DNA from: Nocardioidaceae bacterium | GTDB lineage: Bacteria > Actinomycetota > Actinomycetes > Propionibacteriales > Nocardioidaceae | Direction: 5' to 3' | DNA: 7,029 nucleotides | Assembly: GCA_013698435.1 (NCBI GenBank) | Contig: JACCVA010000391.1 | Span: 1-7,029, forward strand | Shown: positions 1 through 6,960 of the stretch, piece after piece | Layout of the letters: the number at the start of each line of letters is the position of its first letter | Position numbering within the stretch: position 1 is the stretch's first letter | Program-made: the position numbers and the translations under genes | The notes under the pieces: generated by a model | What the model saw: the letters and a program-made list of their open reading frames with translations, nothing else | Database searches by the model: none | What the model was told of the DNA's origin: nothing

Positions 1-813
1 CCCGACATCTCGTGCACGATCCACATGGCCGCCAGGATCGTCGTACCGGAGTCGGTCGAGCAGCCCTACGAGTACTACCGCGACAACGTCGCCAAGTCGC
101 TCGAGCTGTTCGACCAGCTGGTGGCACTCGACCGGCCGCGCATCGTGTTCTCGTCTACCGCGGCCTTGTACGACGTGTCCGACACCTTCGAGGTCGACGA
201 GACGTCGCCGACGGCGCCCGGCTCGCCGTATGCCCGCACCAAGCGCGCGATGGAGATGGCGCTCGAGGACATGAGCGGCGGCACGACCCTGCGCGCGGTC
301 ATGCTGCGGTACTTCAACCCGATCGGCTCGGATCCCGACCTCGAGAGCGGGATCTACGACCGAGAGCCGTCGCACGTCATCGGACAGCTCGTGCTGGCCG
401 CCCAGGGACTCAAGGACCACTTCACCATCACCGGGACCGACCACCCGACCCGCGATGGCACGGGTCTTCGCGACTACATCCACGTGTGGGATCTCGCCCG
501 CGCCCACGTGGCCGCGGTGGAGCGGCTCGACGACGTGCTGTCTGATCTCGATGCCACCTCTACGGTCATCAACCTCGGAACCGGCCAGGGCGTCACGGTG
601 CGCGAGCTGCTGGCTGCGTTCGAGGCGGTGTACGGCGAGAAGGTGCCGACGCGTGAGGCCCCGCCCCGGCCCGGGGACGCCGTGGGTGCGTACGCCAACG
701 TCGACAAGGCCCGAAAGGTCCTCGGTTGGACCAGCGAGCTGAGCCTCGAGGAGGGGATCGCCTCCGCGTTGGCCTGGGGTCGCAAGAGACGTGAGATTCT
801 CGGCTTCGACTGA
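1..813 (+). CDS. galE: GalE-like UDP-glucose 4-epimerase (extended SDR), 5' end outside window
   Basis: This is the 3' part of an NAD-dependent UDP-hexose 4-epimerase, the cytoplasmic enzyme that interconverts UDP-glucose and UDP-galactose for galactose use and glycan precursor supply. The reading frame is open from base 1 and aligns with GalE from the 'IHMAA' strand onward, so roughly the first 70 residues, including the GxxGxxG NAD-binding loop, lie upstream; the ATG at 25 is internal. Visible landmarks are ESVEQPYEYYRDNV, the SST segment (151-159) supplying the catalytic Ser/Thr, the catalytic YxxxK as SPYARTK (Tyr codon 229-231, Lys codon 241-243), RYFNPIGSDP, RDYIHVWDLARAHV and NLGTGQGVTVREL. 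All catalytic residues in view are intact and the C-terminus has the normal length. A metallophosphoesterase gene follows after 35 bases on the same strand. The extended-SDR epimerase assignment is firm; exact substrate (UDP-Glc, UDP-GlcNAc or another sugar) cannot be fixed from this part. Confidence 0.9.
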   Translation, partial: PDISCTIHMAARIVVPESVEQPYEYYRDNVAKSLELFDQLVALDRPRIVFSSTAALYDVSDTFEVDETSPTAPGSPYARTKRAMEMALEDMSGGTTLRAVMLRYFNPIGSDPDLESGIYDREPSHVIGQLVLAAQGLKDHFTITGTDHPTRDGTGLRDYIHVWDLARAHVAAVERLDDVLSDLDATSTVINLGTGQGVTVRELLAAFEAVYGEKVPTREAPPRPGDAVGAYANVDKARKVLGWTSELSLEEGIASALAWGRKRREILGFD

Positions 814-836
814 CCGCCGCCGCCCACAACCTGATC

Positions 837-845
837 GAGAGGAAG
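837..845 (+). promoter_or_regulatory. Ribosome binding site of the metallophosphoesterase gene
   Basis: A purine-rich run, GAGAGGAAG, sits a few bases before the ATG at 849 and contains AGAGGA with five bases of spacing. It fixes that ATG as the start rather than later in-frame codons. I saw no convincing terminator in the 35 bases after the epimerase stop, so the two genes may share a transcript. Confidence 0.6.
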
Positions 846-848
846 CGC

Positions 849-1685
849 ATGAGCTCAGACGCCCCGAGCGTCCGCCAGAGCCGACGGTTCGTGCTGAGCG
901 ACCCGCACGGCCACGTCGATGTGCTGCGGAGCGTGCTCGCCGACGGCGGCCTGGTGGACATCGATGGCCACTGGGTGGGTGGTGACACCCGGCTGTTCGT
1001 GCTCGGTGACTTCTTCGACCGTGGCCCCGACGGTGTCGGGGTGGTCGACCTGATCATGCGCGTGGAGAAAGAGGCCGCCGCGGCCGGTGGAAGCGTCGCG
1101 TCACTGCTCGGCAACCACGAGGCGCTCACCCTCGGCATGCTTCGCTTCGGGTCAGGTTCACCGACCGGGGAGTCGCGGCTGGCACAGATGTTCTCGAGCT
1201 CCTGGGTGCGCAACGGCGGTCGGACGTCCGACCAGGAGCGGCTCACCGACGAGCATGTCGCCTGGCTCACCGGCCTGCCGTCGATCATCGTCGACGACGA
1301 CCTGCTCCTGCTGCACTCCGACACCGTGGAGTACCTGGCCTGGGGCGACACCGTCGAGGTGATCAACGCGGCCGTCCGCGCAGCCCTGACCAGCGGCGAC
1401 GCAGATGATGCGTGGCTGTGCTGGCAGCGTCTCACCGACCGTTACGCGTTCATGGACGACGACGGCGCCGCCGTCGCCCGCGACCTGACGACCAAGCTCG
1501 GTGGCTCCCGCATCGTGCACGGGCACAGCATCCTCCCCGACCTGCTCGACGTGGCGCCCACCGACGTGACCGGACCCTGGTCGTACGCCGACGGAATGGT
1601 GCTTGCGATCGACGGCGGGCTGTACGCCGGCGGTCCGCTGCTGCTCGTCGAGATGGAGCCTGCCGGCGTTCGTCCGAGTGGCTGA
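849..1685 (+). CDS. Calcineurin-like (PPP-type) metallophosphoesterase
   Basis: This 278-residue protein belongs to the calcineurin-like metallophosphoesterases, two-metal enzymes that hydrolyse phosphomonoesters, phosphodiesters or phosphoproteins. The metal-binding motifs occur in canonical order: SDPHGH near the N-terminus (Asp18, His20), GDFFDRGPD (residues 53-61), GNHE (88-91), LLLHSD (His156) and VHGHS (His224, His226). The GDxxDRG plus GNHE pair places it nearest the PPP-like branch, which includes serine/threonine phosphatases, ApaH-type diadenosine tetraphosphatases and Shewanella-like phosphatases. The first motif has SDPHG in place of the usual GDxHG but keeps both metal ligands, so activity is expected. 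No signal peptide or membrane helix is visible, so it is inferred to be cytoplasmic. The ATG is supported by the GAGAGGAAG site upstream. The gene lies 35 bases after the epimerase and converges on the kinase-like gene. The family is secure; the substrate is unknown. Confidence 0.85.
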   Translation: MSSDAPSVRQSRRFVLSDPHGHVDVLRSVLADGGLVDIDGHWVGGDTRLFVLGDFFDRGPDGVGVVDLIMRVEKEAAAAGGSVASLLGNHEALTLGMLRFGSGSPTGESRLAQMFSSSWVRNGGRTSDQERLTDEHVAWLTGLPSIIVDDDLLLLHSDTVEYLAWGDTVEVINAAVRAALTSGDADDAWLCWQRLTDRYAFMDDDGAAVARDLTTKLGGSRIVHGHSILPDLLDVAPTDVTGPWSYADGMVLAIDGGLYAGGPLLLVEMEPAGVRPSG

Positions 1686-1695
1686 GACGGCGACG

Positions 1696-1713
1696 GTCCG
1701 CGCTCAGTCGGAC
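1696..1713. terminator. Weak hairpin between convergent genes, possible bidirectional terminator
   Basis: GTCCG (1696-1700) and CGGAC (1709-1713) can pair as a five-base stem around an eight-base loop that contains the stop codon of the minus-strand gene. It sits exactly where the metallophosphoesterase and kinase-like genes converge, which is where a shared terminator would be expected. The stem is short and there is no T-run on either side, so the evidence is mostly positional and it could be chance in GC-rich DNA. Confidence 0.2.
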
Positions 1714-2399
1714 GAATCGGTGGAGTGAGCGGGAGAGTCGGGGAGCGCGTCGGCGAGGCCCCGGCAGGTCGCGGCGAAGATCTCGTCGGCCGACAGCTCG
1801 TCGGTGTGCGGGATCGCGAGCAGGTCCCAGTCGTGCTCGGCGACCAGCCGCAAGGTGAGCTCGCGTTCCCGCTCGAGCCGGTCAGCGGCCGCGTGCAGCG
1901 GGGACGACGCGTCGGGGGTGGTGCTCGCCAGGTTGTCGACGTACCAGTCCAGCCACCCCTCCGGCTCCCGGGCTTCGGCGTTGCGGAGCGCCCGGTCGAC
2001 GTCGGCGTCGAGGTAGACGACCACGACGTGAACCCCGCTCAGCCGCTCGGCGATCTCGTCGAAGAACCCGGAGATGCGGTAGTCGCCGTAGCCCCACTCG
2101 GTGAGCGCCGAGACGAACGGAAACAGCGAGTCGAGCAGTATCACGGAGTCGTCGTCACCTTCAGCGCCGACGAAGTCGCTGATGGTCTGCACCAGCGTCT
2201 CGATCGCGACGCTCTCGCGGACGGCGAGCTCGCGGGCGACCGGGGCCAGCTCGGCTCGGGTGTAGACCTCGTCCTGCTCCAGGTGATCCACGCTGAGGCC
2301 GCGCGCACTCAGCCATTCGCGCAGGGACCGGGTCAGCGTCGACACACCGACGGCGGGCGCGACGCCGGTCACCGCGAGCAGGATGGTCACGCGCCCCAT
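1704..2399 (-). CDS. P-loop kinase-like protein with degenerate Walker A
   Basis: I recognise a general resemblance to small P-loop nucleotide/nucleoside kinases, but no named family. The 231-residue product starts with a hydrophobic strand and loop, VTILLAVTGVAPAVGVSTL (residues 4-22), placed exactly where such kinases carry GxxxxGK[ST]. Here the loop is one residue longer between the glycines and the invariant Lys is Val19, with Ser20-Thr21 kept. Downstream are a Walker B-like strand, VILLDSLFPF, then VVVVYLDADVDRALRNAEAREPEGWLDWYVDN, which resembles the strand-helix and basic lid region of such kinases. There is no TM segment; the C-terminal tail is acidic and Ser-rich. ATG at 2399 is the only good start, because the frame is closed by a stop at 2436-2438 with no ATG or GTG between. 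No clear Shine-Dalgarno precedes it. It is divergent from ftsK and convergent with the phosphoesterase. It may be a pseudo-kinase or use an atypical phosphate-binding loop. Confidence 0.75.
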   Translation of the reverse strand: MGRVTILLAVTGVAPAVGVSTLTRSLREWLSARGLSVDHLEQDEVYTRAELAPVARELAVRESVAIETLVQTISDFVGAEGDDDSVILLDSLFPFVSALTEWGYGDYRISGFFDEIAERLSGVHVVVVYLDADVDRALRNAEAREPEGWLDWYVDNLASTTPDASSPLHAAADRLERERELTLRLVAEHDWDLLAIPHTDELSADEIFAATCRGLADALPDSPAHSTDSSD

Positions 2400-2473
2400 T
2401 CTGTGGGGCAGCTGTCGATCGCCGCCGGTCGGGGGTCACGGGCGGTGGCGCCATCGCAGCGCGGAGCCGGCGG

Positions 2474-2484
2474 CGTGTTACACG
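2474..2484. promoter_or_regulatory. 11-base palindrome in the divergent intergenic region, candidate operator
   Basis: CGTGT-T-ACACG is a perfect inverted repeat with five-base arms around a single central base. It overlaps a second palindrome, CACGTG (2481-2486). It sits about 35 to 45 bases before the ftsK start, around the expected -35 zone, where a bound regulator could influence ftsK transcription. The site is short, and I saw no second copy in this window, so the operator role is only a suggestion. Confidence 0.25.
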
Positions 2485-2506
2485 TGGGTCTGATGTGACC
2501 ATCCCG

Positions 2507-2512
2507 TAGCCT
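2507..2512 (+). promoter_or_regulatory. Candidate -10 box for a leaderless ftsK transcript
   Basis: TAGCCT fits the TANNNT consensus used by actinobacterial housekeeping sigma factors. It ends seven bases before the ftsK ATG, so the predicted transcription start falls on or next to the A of the start codon. No Shine-Dalgarno-like run lies between it and the ATG, which agrees with leaderless translation. I cannot see a good TTGACA-like -35 at 17 to 18 bases upstream, as is common for such promoters. Confidence 0.35.
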
Positions 2513-2519
2513 CAGCAGC

Positions 2520-5042
2520 ATGGCGACCCGTACGTCTTCCCCGCCGAGGTCGCGGAGCGGCAGCACGCGCTCTCGATCCGGCTCGTCCGGCAGCCAGACC
2601 CGGCGTACGTCGTCGCGGAGCAGCAGCAAGGGCAGCGGCGCGAGTCGCGCCCGCTCGCGTTCCACGAAACGGCGCACCGGGCCTGGCCTGGTGGCGCGGC
2701 TCGTGGCTGGAACCGGCCGCGGGCTCGCGTCGCTGTGGCTGGGGGTCGCACACGTCATCGGCGCGGTCGTACGGCGGATCGGCTCCACGGCCCGCGAGCT
2801 TGATCCGGAACACCGACGCGACGGCATCGGGCTGAGTCTTGTCGGGGTGGCGATCGTCGTCGCCGCGGCGGAGTGGTGGCGGCTGGCCGGCTCGGTCGGA
2901 GCCACCGTTCGCTCGGTCGTCGAGAACACCGTGGGGATCGCGGCGTACGCCGTCCCGCTGCTGTTGCTCGCCGCCGCGTGGCGGATGATGCGCCGGCCCG
3001 AGCTCAACGGCCCCGCCGGACGCCCGGTGATCGGCTGGATTGCGATCTCGCTCGGCGTGCTCGGTCTGATCCACATCCAGCACGGACTGCCTCGCCCCAG
3101 CGGGCCGCAGGCAGACATGCGTGACGCCGGGGGAGCCATCGGCTACATCGGCTCGGCCGTGGTCGCTGATCTCTTCCGCAGCTCGCTGATCGCCATCCCA
3201 CTGCTCGTGCTGCTCGCGGTCTTCGGTCTGCTCGTCGTCACGGCGACGCCCGTCTACCAGATACCCTCTCGGCTGGCCGCACTCCGCGACAAGATGACCG
3301 GTCGCGCTACTCGCGGACCGGCCGGTGACGACCCGGAGACCGTCGAACAGCCCGAACCCTTGCGTCGCTCGCGCTCAGGTAGCCGCGTCGGCTCGTTCGC
3401 CGGCGCAGAGAACGAGGCTGGCCCGGACGATCCCGCAGCCACCGAGGCTCGCGAGCTCGCCCAGCGCGCCGGCACGGCCGCTGCCCCCACAGACGACCCG
3501 GACACCGCGGCACTCGAGCCGCCGCCGCACACGCCGTTGCCCCAACGCGTCGAGCAGCTCAGCCTCTCCGGCGACATCAGCTACACCCTTCCCGGCAACG
3601 AGGTGCTCAAACCGGGCAGTGCGCACAAGGCGCGCTCACAGGCCTCGGACCTGATCGTCGGTCGGCTGACCGAGGTGCTCGAGCAGTTCGACATCGACGC
3701 CCAGGTCACCGGTTACACGCGTGGGCCCACCGTCACCCGCTACGAGGTGGAGCTGGGCCCGGCCGTCAAGGTGGAGAAGGTGACGGCGCTGTCGAAGAAC
3801 ATCGCGTACGCCGTCGCCAGCGCCGACGTCCGCATCTTGTCGCCCATCCCGGGCAAGTCCGCGATCGGCGTCGAGATCCCCAACCCCGACGCCGAGATCG
3901 TGTCGCTCGGCGACGTGCTGCGGGCACCCTCCGCCCGGGGCGACCACCATCCGCTCGTGGTCGGGCTCGGCAAGGACGTCGAAGGGGGGTTCGTCGTCGC
4001 CAACCTCGCGAAGATGCCCCACCTGCTCGTCGCCGGTGCCACCGGCTCGGGCAAGTCGAGCTTCATCAACTCGATGATCGCCGCGCTGCTGATGCGCGCC
4101 ACCCCCGACGAGGTGCGGATGATCATGGTCGATCCCAAGCGGGTCGAGCTGACGGCGTACGAAGGCATCCCGCACCTGATCACCCCGATCATCACCAACC
4201 CCAAGAAGGCGGCCGAAGCGCTGCAGTGGGTGGTGCGGGAGATGGACCAGCGTTACGACGACCTGGCGAACTTCGGCTTCCGGCACGTCGACGACTTCAA
4301 CAAGGCGGTGCGGTCGGGTGCTTTGAAGCCGCCGCCCGGCAGCGAACGGGTGTTTGCGCCGTACCCCTACCTCCTCATCGTCGTCGACGAGCTCGCGGAC
4401 CTGATGATGGTCGCCCCCCGTGACGTCGAGGACTGCATCGTGCGCATCACCCAGCTCGCCCGAGCCGCCGGCATCCACCTGGTGCTCGCCACCCAGCGCC
4501 CTTCCGTCGACGTGGTGACCGGCCTGATCAAGGCCAACGTGCCGAGTCGGCTCGCGTTCGCCACCTCGTCGCTCGCCGACAGCCGGGTCATCTTGGATCA
4601 GCCCGGCGCCGAGAAGCTCGTCGGCAAGGGCGACGCCTTGTTTCTTCCGATGGGTGCCAGCAAGCCGGCCCGCGTGCAGGGAGCCTGGGTCACCGAGGCA
4701 GAGATCAGGCAGGTCGTCGACCACTGCAAGACTCAACTGCAGCCGACCTACCGTGACGACGTCACCGCACCCCAGCAGAGCAAACGGGAGCTCGACGACG
4801 ACATCGGTGGTGACCTCGACCTCGTCTGCCAGGCCGTCGAGCTGGTCGTCTCGACGCAGTTCGGGTCGACCTCGATGCTGCAGCGCAAGCTCCGCGTCGG
4901 CTTCGCCAAGGCCGGCCGATTGATGGACATCCTGGAGAGCCGAGGAATCGTCGGGCCCTCCGAAGGGTCGAAGGCACGCGACGTGCTGATCAAGCCGGAC
5001 GACGTCGATGACGTGATCGCAAGTCTGCAGGGGGAGAGGTGA
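2520..5042 (+). CDS. ftsK: DNA translocase FtsK
   Basis: FtsK is a septum-anchored hexameric ATPase that pumps chromosomal DNA through the closing division site and helps resolve chromosome dimers. The 840-residue product has the complete family layout. A Ser/Arg-rich basic N-terminus (about 1-55) precedes four TM helices (about 103-122, 138-156, 170-188, 223-242). A low-complexity Pro/Glu/Arg linker (about 250-350) leads into the alpha domain, which includes DIDAQVTGYTRGPTVTRYE. The RecA-like motor follows, with Walker A GATGSGKS (506-513, Lys512), MVDPKRVEL, and Walker B LLIVVDELADLMM (Asp623, Glu624). LARAAGIHLVLATQRPSVDV comes next, and a C-terminal winged-helix gamma domain (about 765-828; QRKLRVGFAKAGRLMDILE, GIVGPSEGSKARDVL) would read KOPS DNA. 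Linker length is modest, as in many actinobacteria. ATG at 2520 has no Shine-Dalgarno site and may be leaderless. The RodZ-like gene follows at the stop codon. Confidence 0.97.
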   Translation: MATRTSSPPRSRSGSTRSRSGSSGSQTRRTSSRSSSKGSGASRARSRSTKRRTGPGLVARLVAGTGRGLASLWLGVAHVIGAVVRRIGSTARELDPEHRRDGIGLSLVGVAIVVAAAEWWRLAGSVGATVRSVVENTVGIAAYAVPLLLLAAAWRMMRRPELNGPAGRPVIGWIAISLGVLGLIHIQHGLPRPSGPQADMRDAGGAIGYIGSAVVADLFRSSLIAIPLLVLLAVFGLLVVTATPVYQIPSRLAALRDKMTGRATRGPAGDDPETVEQPEPLRRSRSGSRVGSFAGAENEAGPDDPAATEARELAQRAGTAAAPTDDPDTAALEPPPHTPLPQRVEQLSLSGDISYTLPGNEVLKPGSAHKARSQASDLIVGRLTEVLEQFDIDAQVTGYTRGPTVTRYEVELGPAVKVEKVTALSKNIAYAVASADVRILSPIPGKSAIGVEIPNPDAEIVSLGDVLRAPSARGDHHPLVVGLGKDVEGGFVVANLAKMPHLLVAGATGSGKSSFINSMIAALLMRATPDEVRMIMVDPKRVELTAYEGIPHLITPIITNPKKAAEALQWVVREMDQRYDDLANFGFRHVDDFNKAVRSGALKPPPGSERVFAPYPYLLIVVDELADLMMVAPRDVEDCIVRITQLARAAGIHLVLATQRPSVDVVTGLIKANVPSRLAFATSSLADSRVILDQPGAEKLVGKGDALFLPMGASKPARVQGAWVTEAEIRQVVDHCKTQLQPTYRDDVTAPQQSKRELDDDIGGDLDLVCQAVELVVSTQFGSTSMLQRKLRVGFAKAGRLMDILESRGIVGPSEGSKARDVLIKPDDVDDVIASLQGER
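5033..5042 (+). promoter_or_regulatory. Ribosome binding site selecting GTG 5045 for the RodZ-like gene
   Basis: GGAGAGGTGA, spanning the end of ftsK and its stop codon, is close to the anti-Shine-Dalgarno complement. Measured from the GAGG at 5036-5039 it leaves five bases before the GTG at 5045. The alternative GTG at 5039, in the same frame, lies inside this element and so is poorly placed. The overlap of this site with the ftsK stop suggests translational coupling of the two genes. Confidence 0.6.
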
Positions 5043-5044
5043 AC

Positions 5045-6958
5045 GTGGTCATCCGTCGACGTGCCGGCCTGATGGGGCTCATCGCCGGTGCGGCGCTCGC
5101 GATGGCGGCCGCATACCTGTGGCGCTTCAGCCAAACGGAGAGCACTGTTGCGCTGTTGATCGGCGCTGTCCTCGGCGTCCTCGCGATCGCGCACGCGCTG
5201 GCGTTCGGGGACGCGCGTACGCCGTTGCTGGTCGCCGACGACACCGGGCTCCGCGTGCGCCTCGGTGGCGACTGGATCGGTCTGACCTGGAACCAGGTCG
5301 AACGGATCGAGGTCGACGAGCGGGGGCGGGTCACCGACGGCCATGTGGCGGTGCTCGCGGCTGACCTCGGCGACGCACTCGACGCTGCCACCTTGCGAGG
5401 TCGGATCGGTGCGCGGTTCAACCGGTTCGCCTACGACGCCCCGCTCGTGGTGCCGTTCGGCCTCACCACCATCGTGTCCGTGGTCGATGTGCCGGGCGCG
5501 TTGACGCGGCTCGCCGCCGACCGAGCCCCGGTCGCTGTCCTCAACGGGACGGTCGACGACCCCGAGCCGACCGTGGAGGTGCACGACTCGGCCGTGCCTG
5601 TCGAGTCGCTCGGTGACGAGCACTCCGACGAGCACGAGCAGGTCGAAGCGCCGGCCTTCAGCTGGGCGTCGCCCTCCGCCGAGCATCTGTCGCGAACCTT
5701 GGCTGGAGCGACCGCCGCCGAGCCCAGTGACGAGGACGCGGACGACGACGAAGGCGCGGACGACGACGAGGCGTTCCCGGCCCCCGCTGCGCAGACGACG
5801 CAGGGTGCTCCGGTCGGCGCAGTGTCACGCCGACTCCCCTGGGGGTTGCCGAAGCTTGCGCGAGCGGGCCGGCGTACCGAGGTCGACGCCCCGGCCGCGA
5901 GGTCTGCTTCTGCGTTGACCTCGACCCCGGCCCGGCGCGAAGAGGTCACCATGCCGGTGCGCCGTGAGCCGGCGACGTTGGGGATGTTGGCACTGTCAGA
6001 GCCATATGCCGAAAGCGACACCGAGCCGTTGCCCGAGATTCGAGAGCTGCGCCGGCGCGACGAGCAGCAGCGGGCGGAGGACCATGATGACGGTCGTGGA
6101 AACGTCGGGCTCATCATCGACGCCACCACCGACCTCTCGGCGCGAGCGATGCGGAAGGTTCGCCGCCCGGCGTCGCCGGAGGTCTTGGACGAACCGGTCG
6201 TCGTTGCACCCGACACGGAGCCGCCGCTGCTCGTGGGTGGCACGCTGACGCAGGCTCGTGAGGCCCTCGGCCTGTCGTTGGACGAGCTTGCAGAGCGGAC
6301 CCGCATCCGCCCGTTCGTGATCGACTCGATGGAGATGGACGACTTCGCGCCCTGCGGTGGCGACTTCTACGCTCGCGGCCACCTCCGCATGCTGGGCCGG
6401 GTGCTCGGCATCGACGCCGAGCCGCTCGTGCGCACGTACGACGAGAAGTTCGCCGCACAGCCGATCAACGCCAGGGCCGTCTTCGACGTGGAGCTGTCGA
6501 GTGGGACCACCGGCATGGTGCGTGGGGGTGCCGCCGGGGCGAACTGGGGTGCGCTGATCGCCACCGTGCTCGTCATCGTGCTGATCTGGGGAGTGGCCCA
6601 GTACTTCACCGACAAGCCGGCCGCACGGGCCGGGTCGAACCCACCGGCGCAGAACTCCGCCGGGCTCGGCTCACCGGGACCCGGCAACCAGCCATTGGCG
6701 AAGCCGCCTCCCGAGACGTTCGTCAAGGTGATGGCCCGGGCGGGTGATTCCCGCGTGGTCGTCACCGACGGGGCCGGCGGCGTCGTCTACCGAGGAATGC
6801 TCGCCGCCGGCGAGTCGACCCGCGTCGTCGGTGTCGCCCCGCTGCGCGTGATGGCCGTCGACGGCGGCGCGATTGCGCTGCGGGTGAAGGGCCGCCAGCT
6901 CGGACTGATGGGAGACGCGGGCGAGCGCGCATTCCAGCCGATCCGCGCTTCGCGCTGA
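5045..6958 (+). CDS. RodZ-type membrane HTH protein with N-terminal two-TM extension
   Basis: The C-terminal 240 residues have the RodZ layout: a cytoplasmic HTH_25-like domain (about 398-468: TLTQAREALGLSLDELAERT, then CGGDFYARGHLRMLGRVLGID), one TM helix (about 501-521), a Gly/Pro/Asn-rich spacer, and an extracytoplasmic beta-rich DUF4115-like domain (about 557-637). RodZ proteins link cytoskeletal or wall-synthesis components to the membrane to maintain cell shape; that role is inferred here. Unusually, about 395 residues precede the HTH. They comprise two TM helices (about 7-27, 34-54), a beta-rich stretch (about 56-160) including LRVRLGGDWIGLTWNQVERIEV that looks like a bacterial PH-like fold, and a long disordered linker with an Asp/Glu cluster (226-243). 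Start chosen is GTG 5045 (637 residues), favoured by GGAGAGGTGA; GTG 5039 would add two residues. It follows ftsK immediately, a common actinobacterial pairing. Some databases may list only a helix-turn-helix protein. Confidence 0.85.
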   Translation: MVIRRRAGLMGLIAGAALAMAAAYLWRFSQTESTVALLIGAVLGVLAIAHALAFGDARTPLLVADDTGLRVRLGGDWIGLTWNQVERIEVDERGRVTDGHVAVLAADLGDALDAATLRGRIGARFNRFAYDAPLVVPFGLTTIVSVVDVPGALTRLAADRAPVAVLNGTVDDPEPTVEVHDSAVPVESLGDEHSDEHEQVEAPAFSWASPSAEHLSRTLAGATAAEPSDEDADDDEGADDDEAFPAPAAQTTQGAPVGAVSRRLPWGLPKLARAGRRTEVDAPAARSASALTSTPARREEVTMPVRREPATLGMLALSEPYAESDTEPLPEIRELRRRDEQQRAEDHDDGRGNVGLIIDATTDLSARAMRKVRRPASPEVLDEPVVVAPDTEPPLLVGGTLTQAREALGLSLDELAERTRIRPFVIDSMEMDDFAPCGGDFYARGHLRMLGRVLGIDAEPLVRTYDEKFAAQPINARAVFDVELSSGTTGMVRGGAAGANWGALIATVLVIVLIWGVAQYFTDKPAARAGSNPPAQNSAGLGSPGPGNQPLAKPPPETFVKVMARAGDSRVVVTDGAGGVVYRGMLAAGESTRVVGVAPLRVMAVDGGAIALRVKGRQLGLMGDAGERAFQPIRASR

Positions 6959-6960
6959 CC

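Noticed and set aside
25..27. ATG at 25 as the epimerase start
   Set aside because: The frame is open to base 1, and the codons before it encode the conserved GalE strand preceding this methionine. Starting here would remove the NAD-binding fold.
593..1435. A 280-codon minus-strand frame across the epimerase and phosphatase genes
   Set aside because: It covers two conserved genes and reads as Ser/Arg/Pro-rich shadow sequence.
1725..2498. A 257-codon plus-strand open frame opposite the kinase-like gene
   Set aside because: Its translation is a Gly/Val/Arg-rich low-complexity sequence with no motif. The minus strand instead gives a well-formed protein with a P-loop-like start and hydrophobic strands.
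3636..4736. A 366-codon minus-strand open frame opposite ftsK
   Set aside because: It lies wholly within the conserved ftsK motor and alpha domains, and its translation is a Val/Gly/Asp/His-rich mix without recognisable domains. Long antisense frames are expected in high-GC coding DNA.
4748..5686. A 312-codon minus-strand frame spanning the ftsK to RodZ-like junction
   Set aside because: It crosses two well-supported genes on the other strand and its translation is compositionally shadow-like, with no domain.
5720..5773. GAC/GAG-rich tract as a DNA tandem repeat
   Set aside because: It encodes the acidic cluster of the RodZ-like linker. The units are irregular at DNA level, so it is a low-complexity coding segment and not a repeat array.
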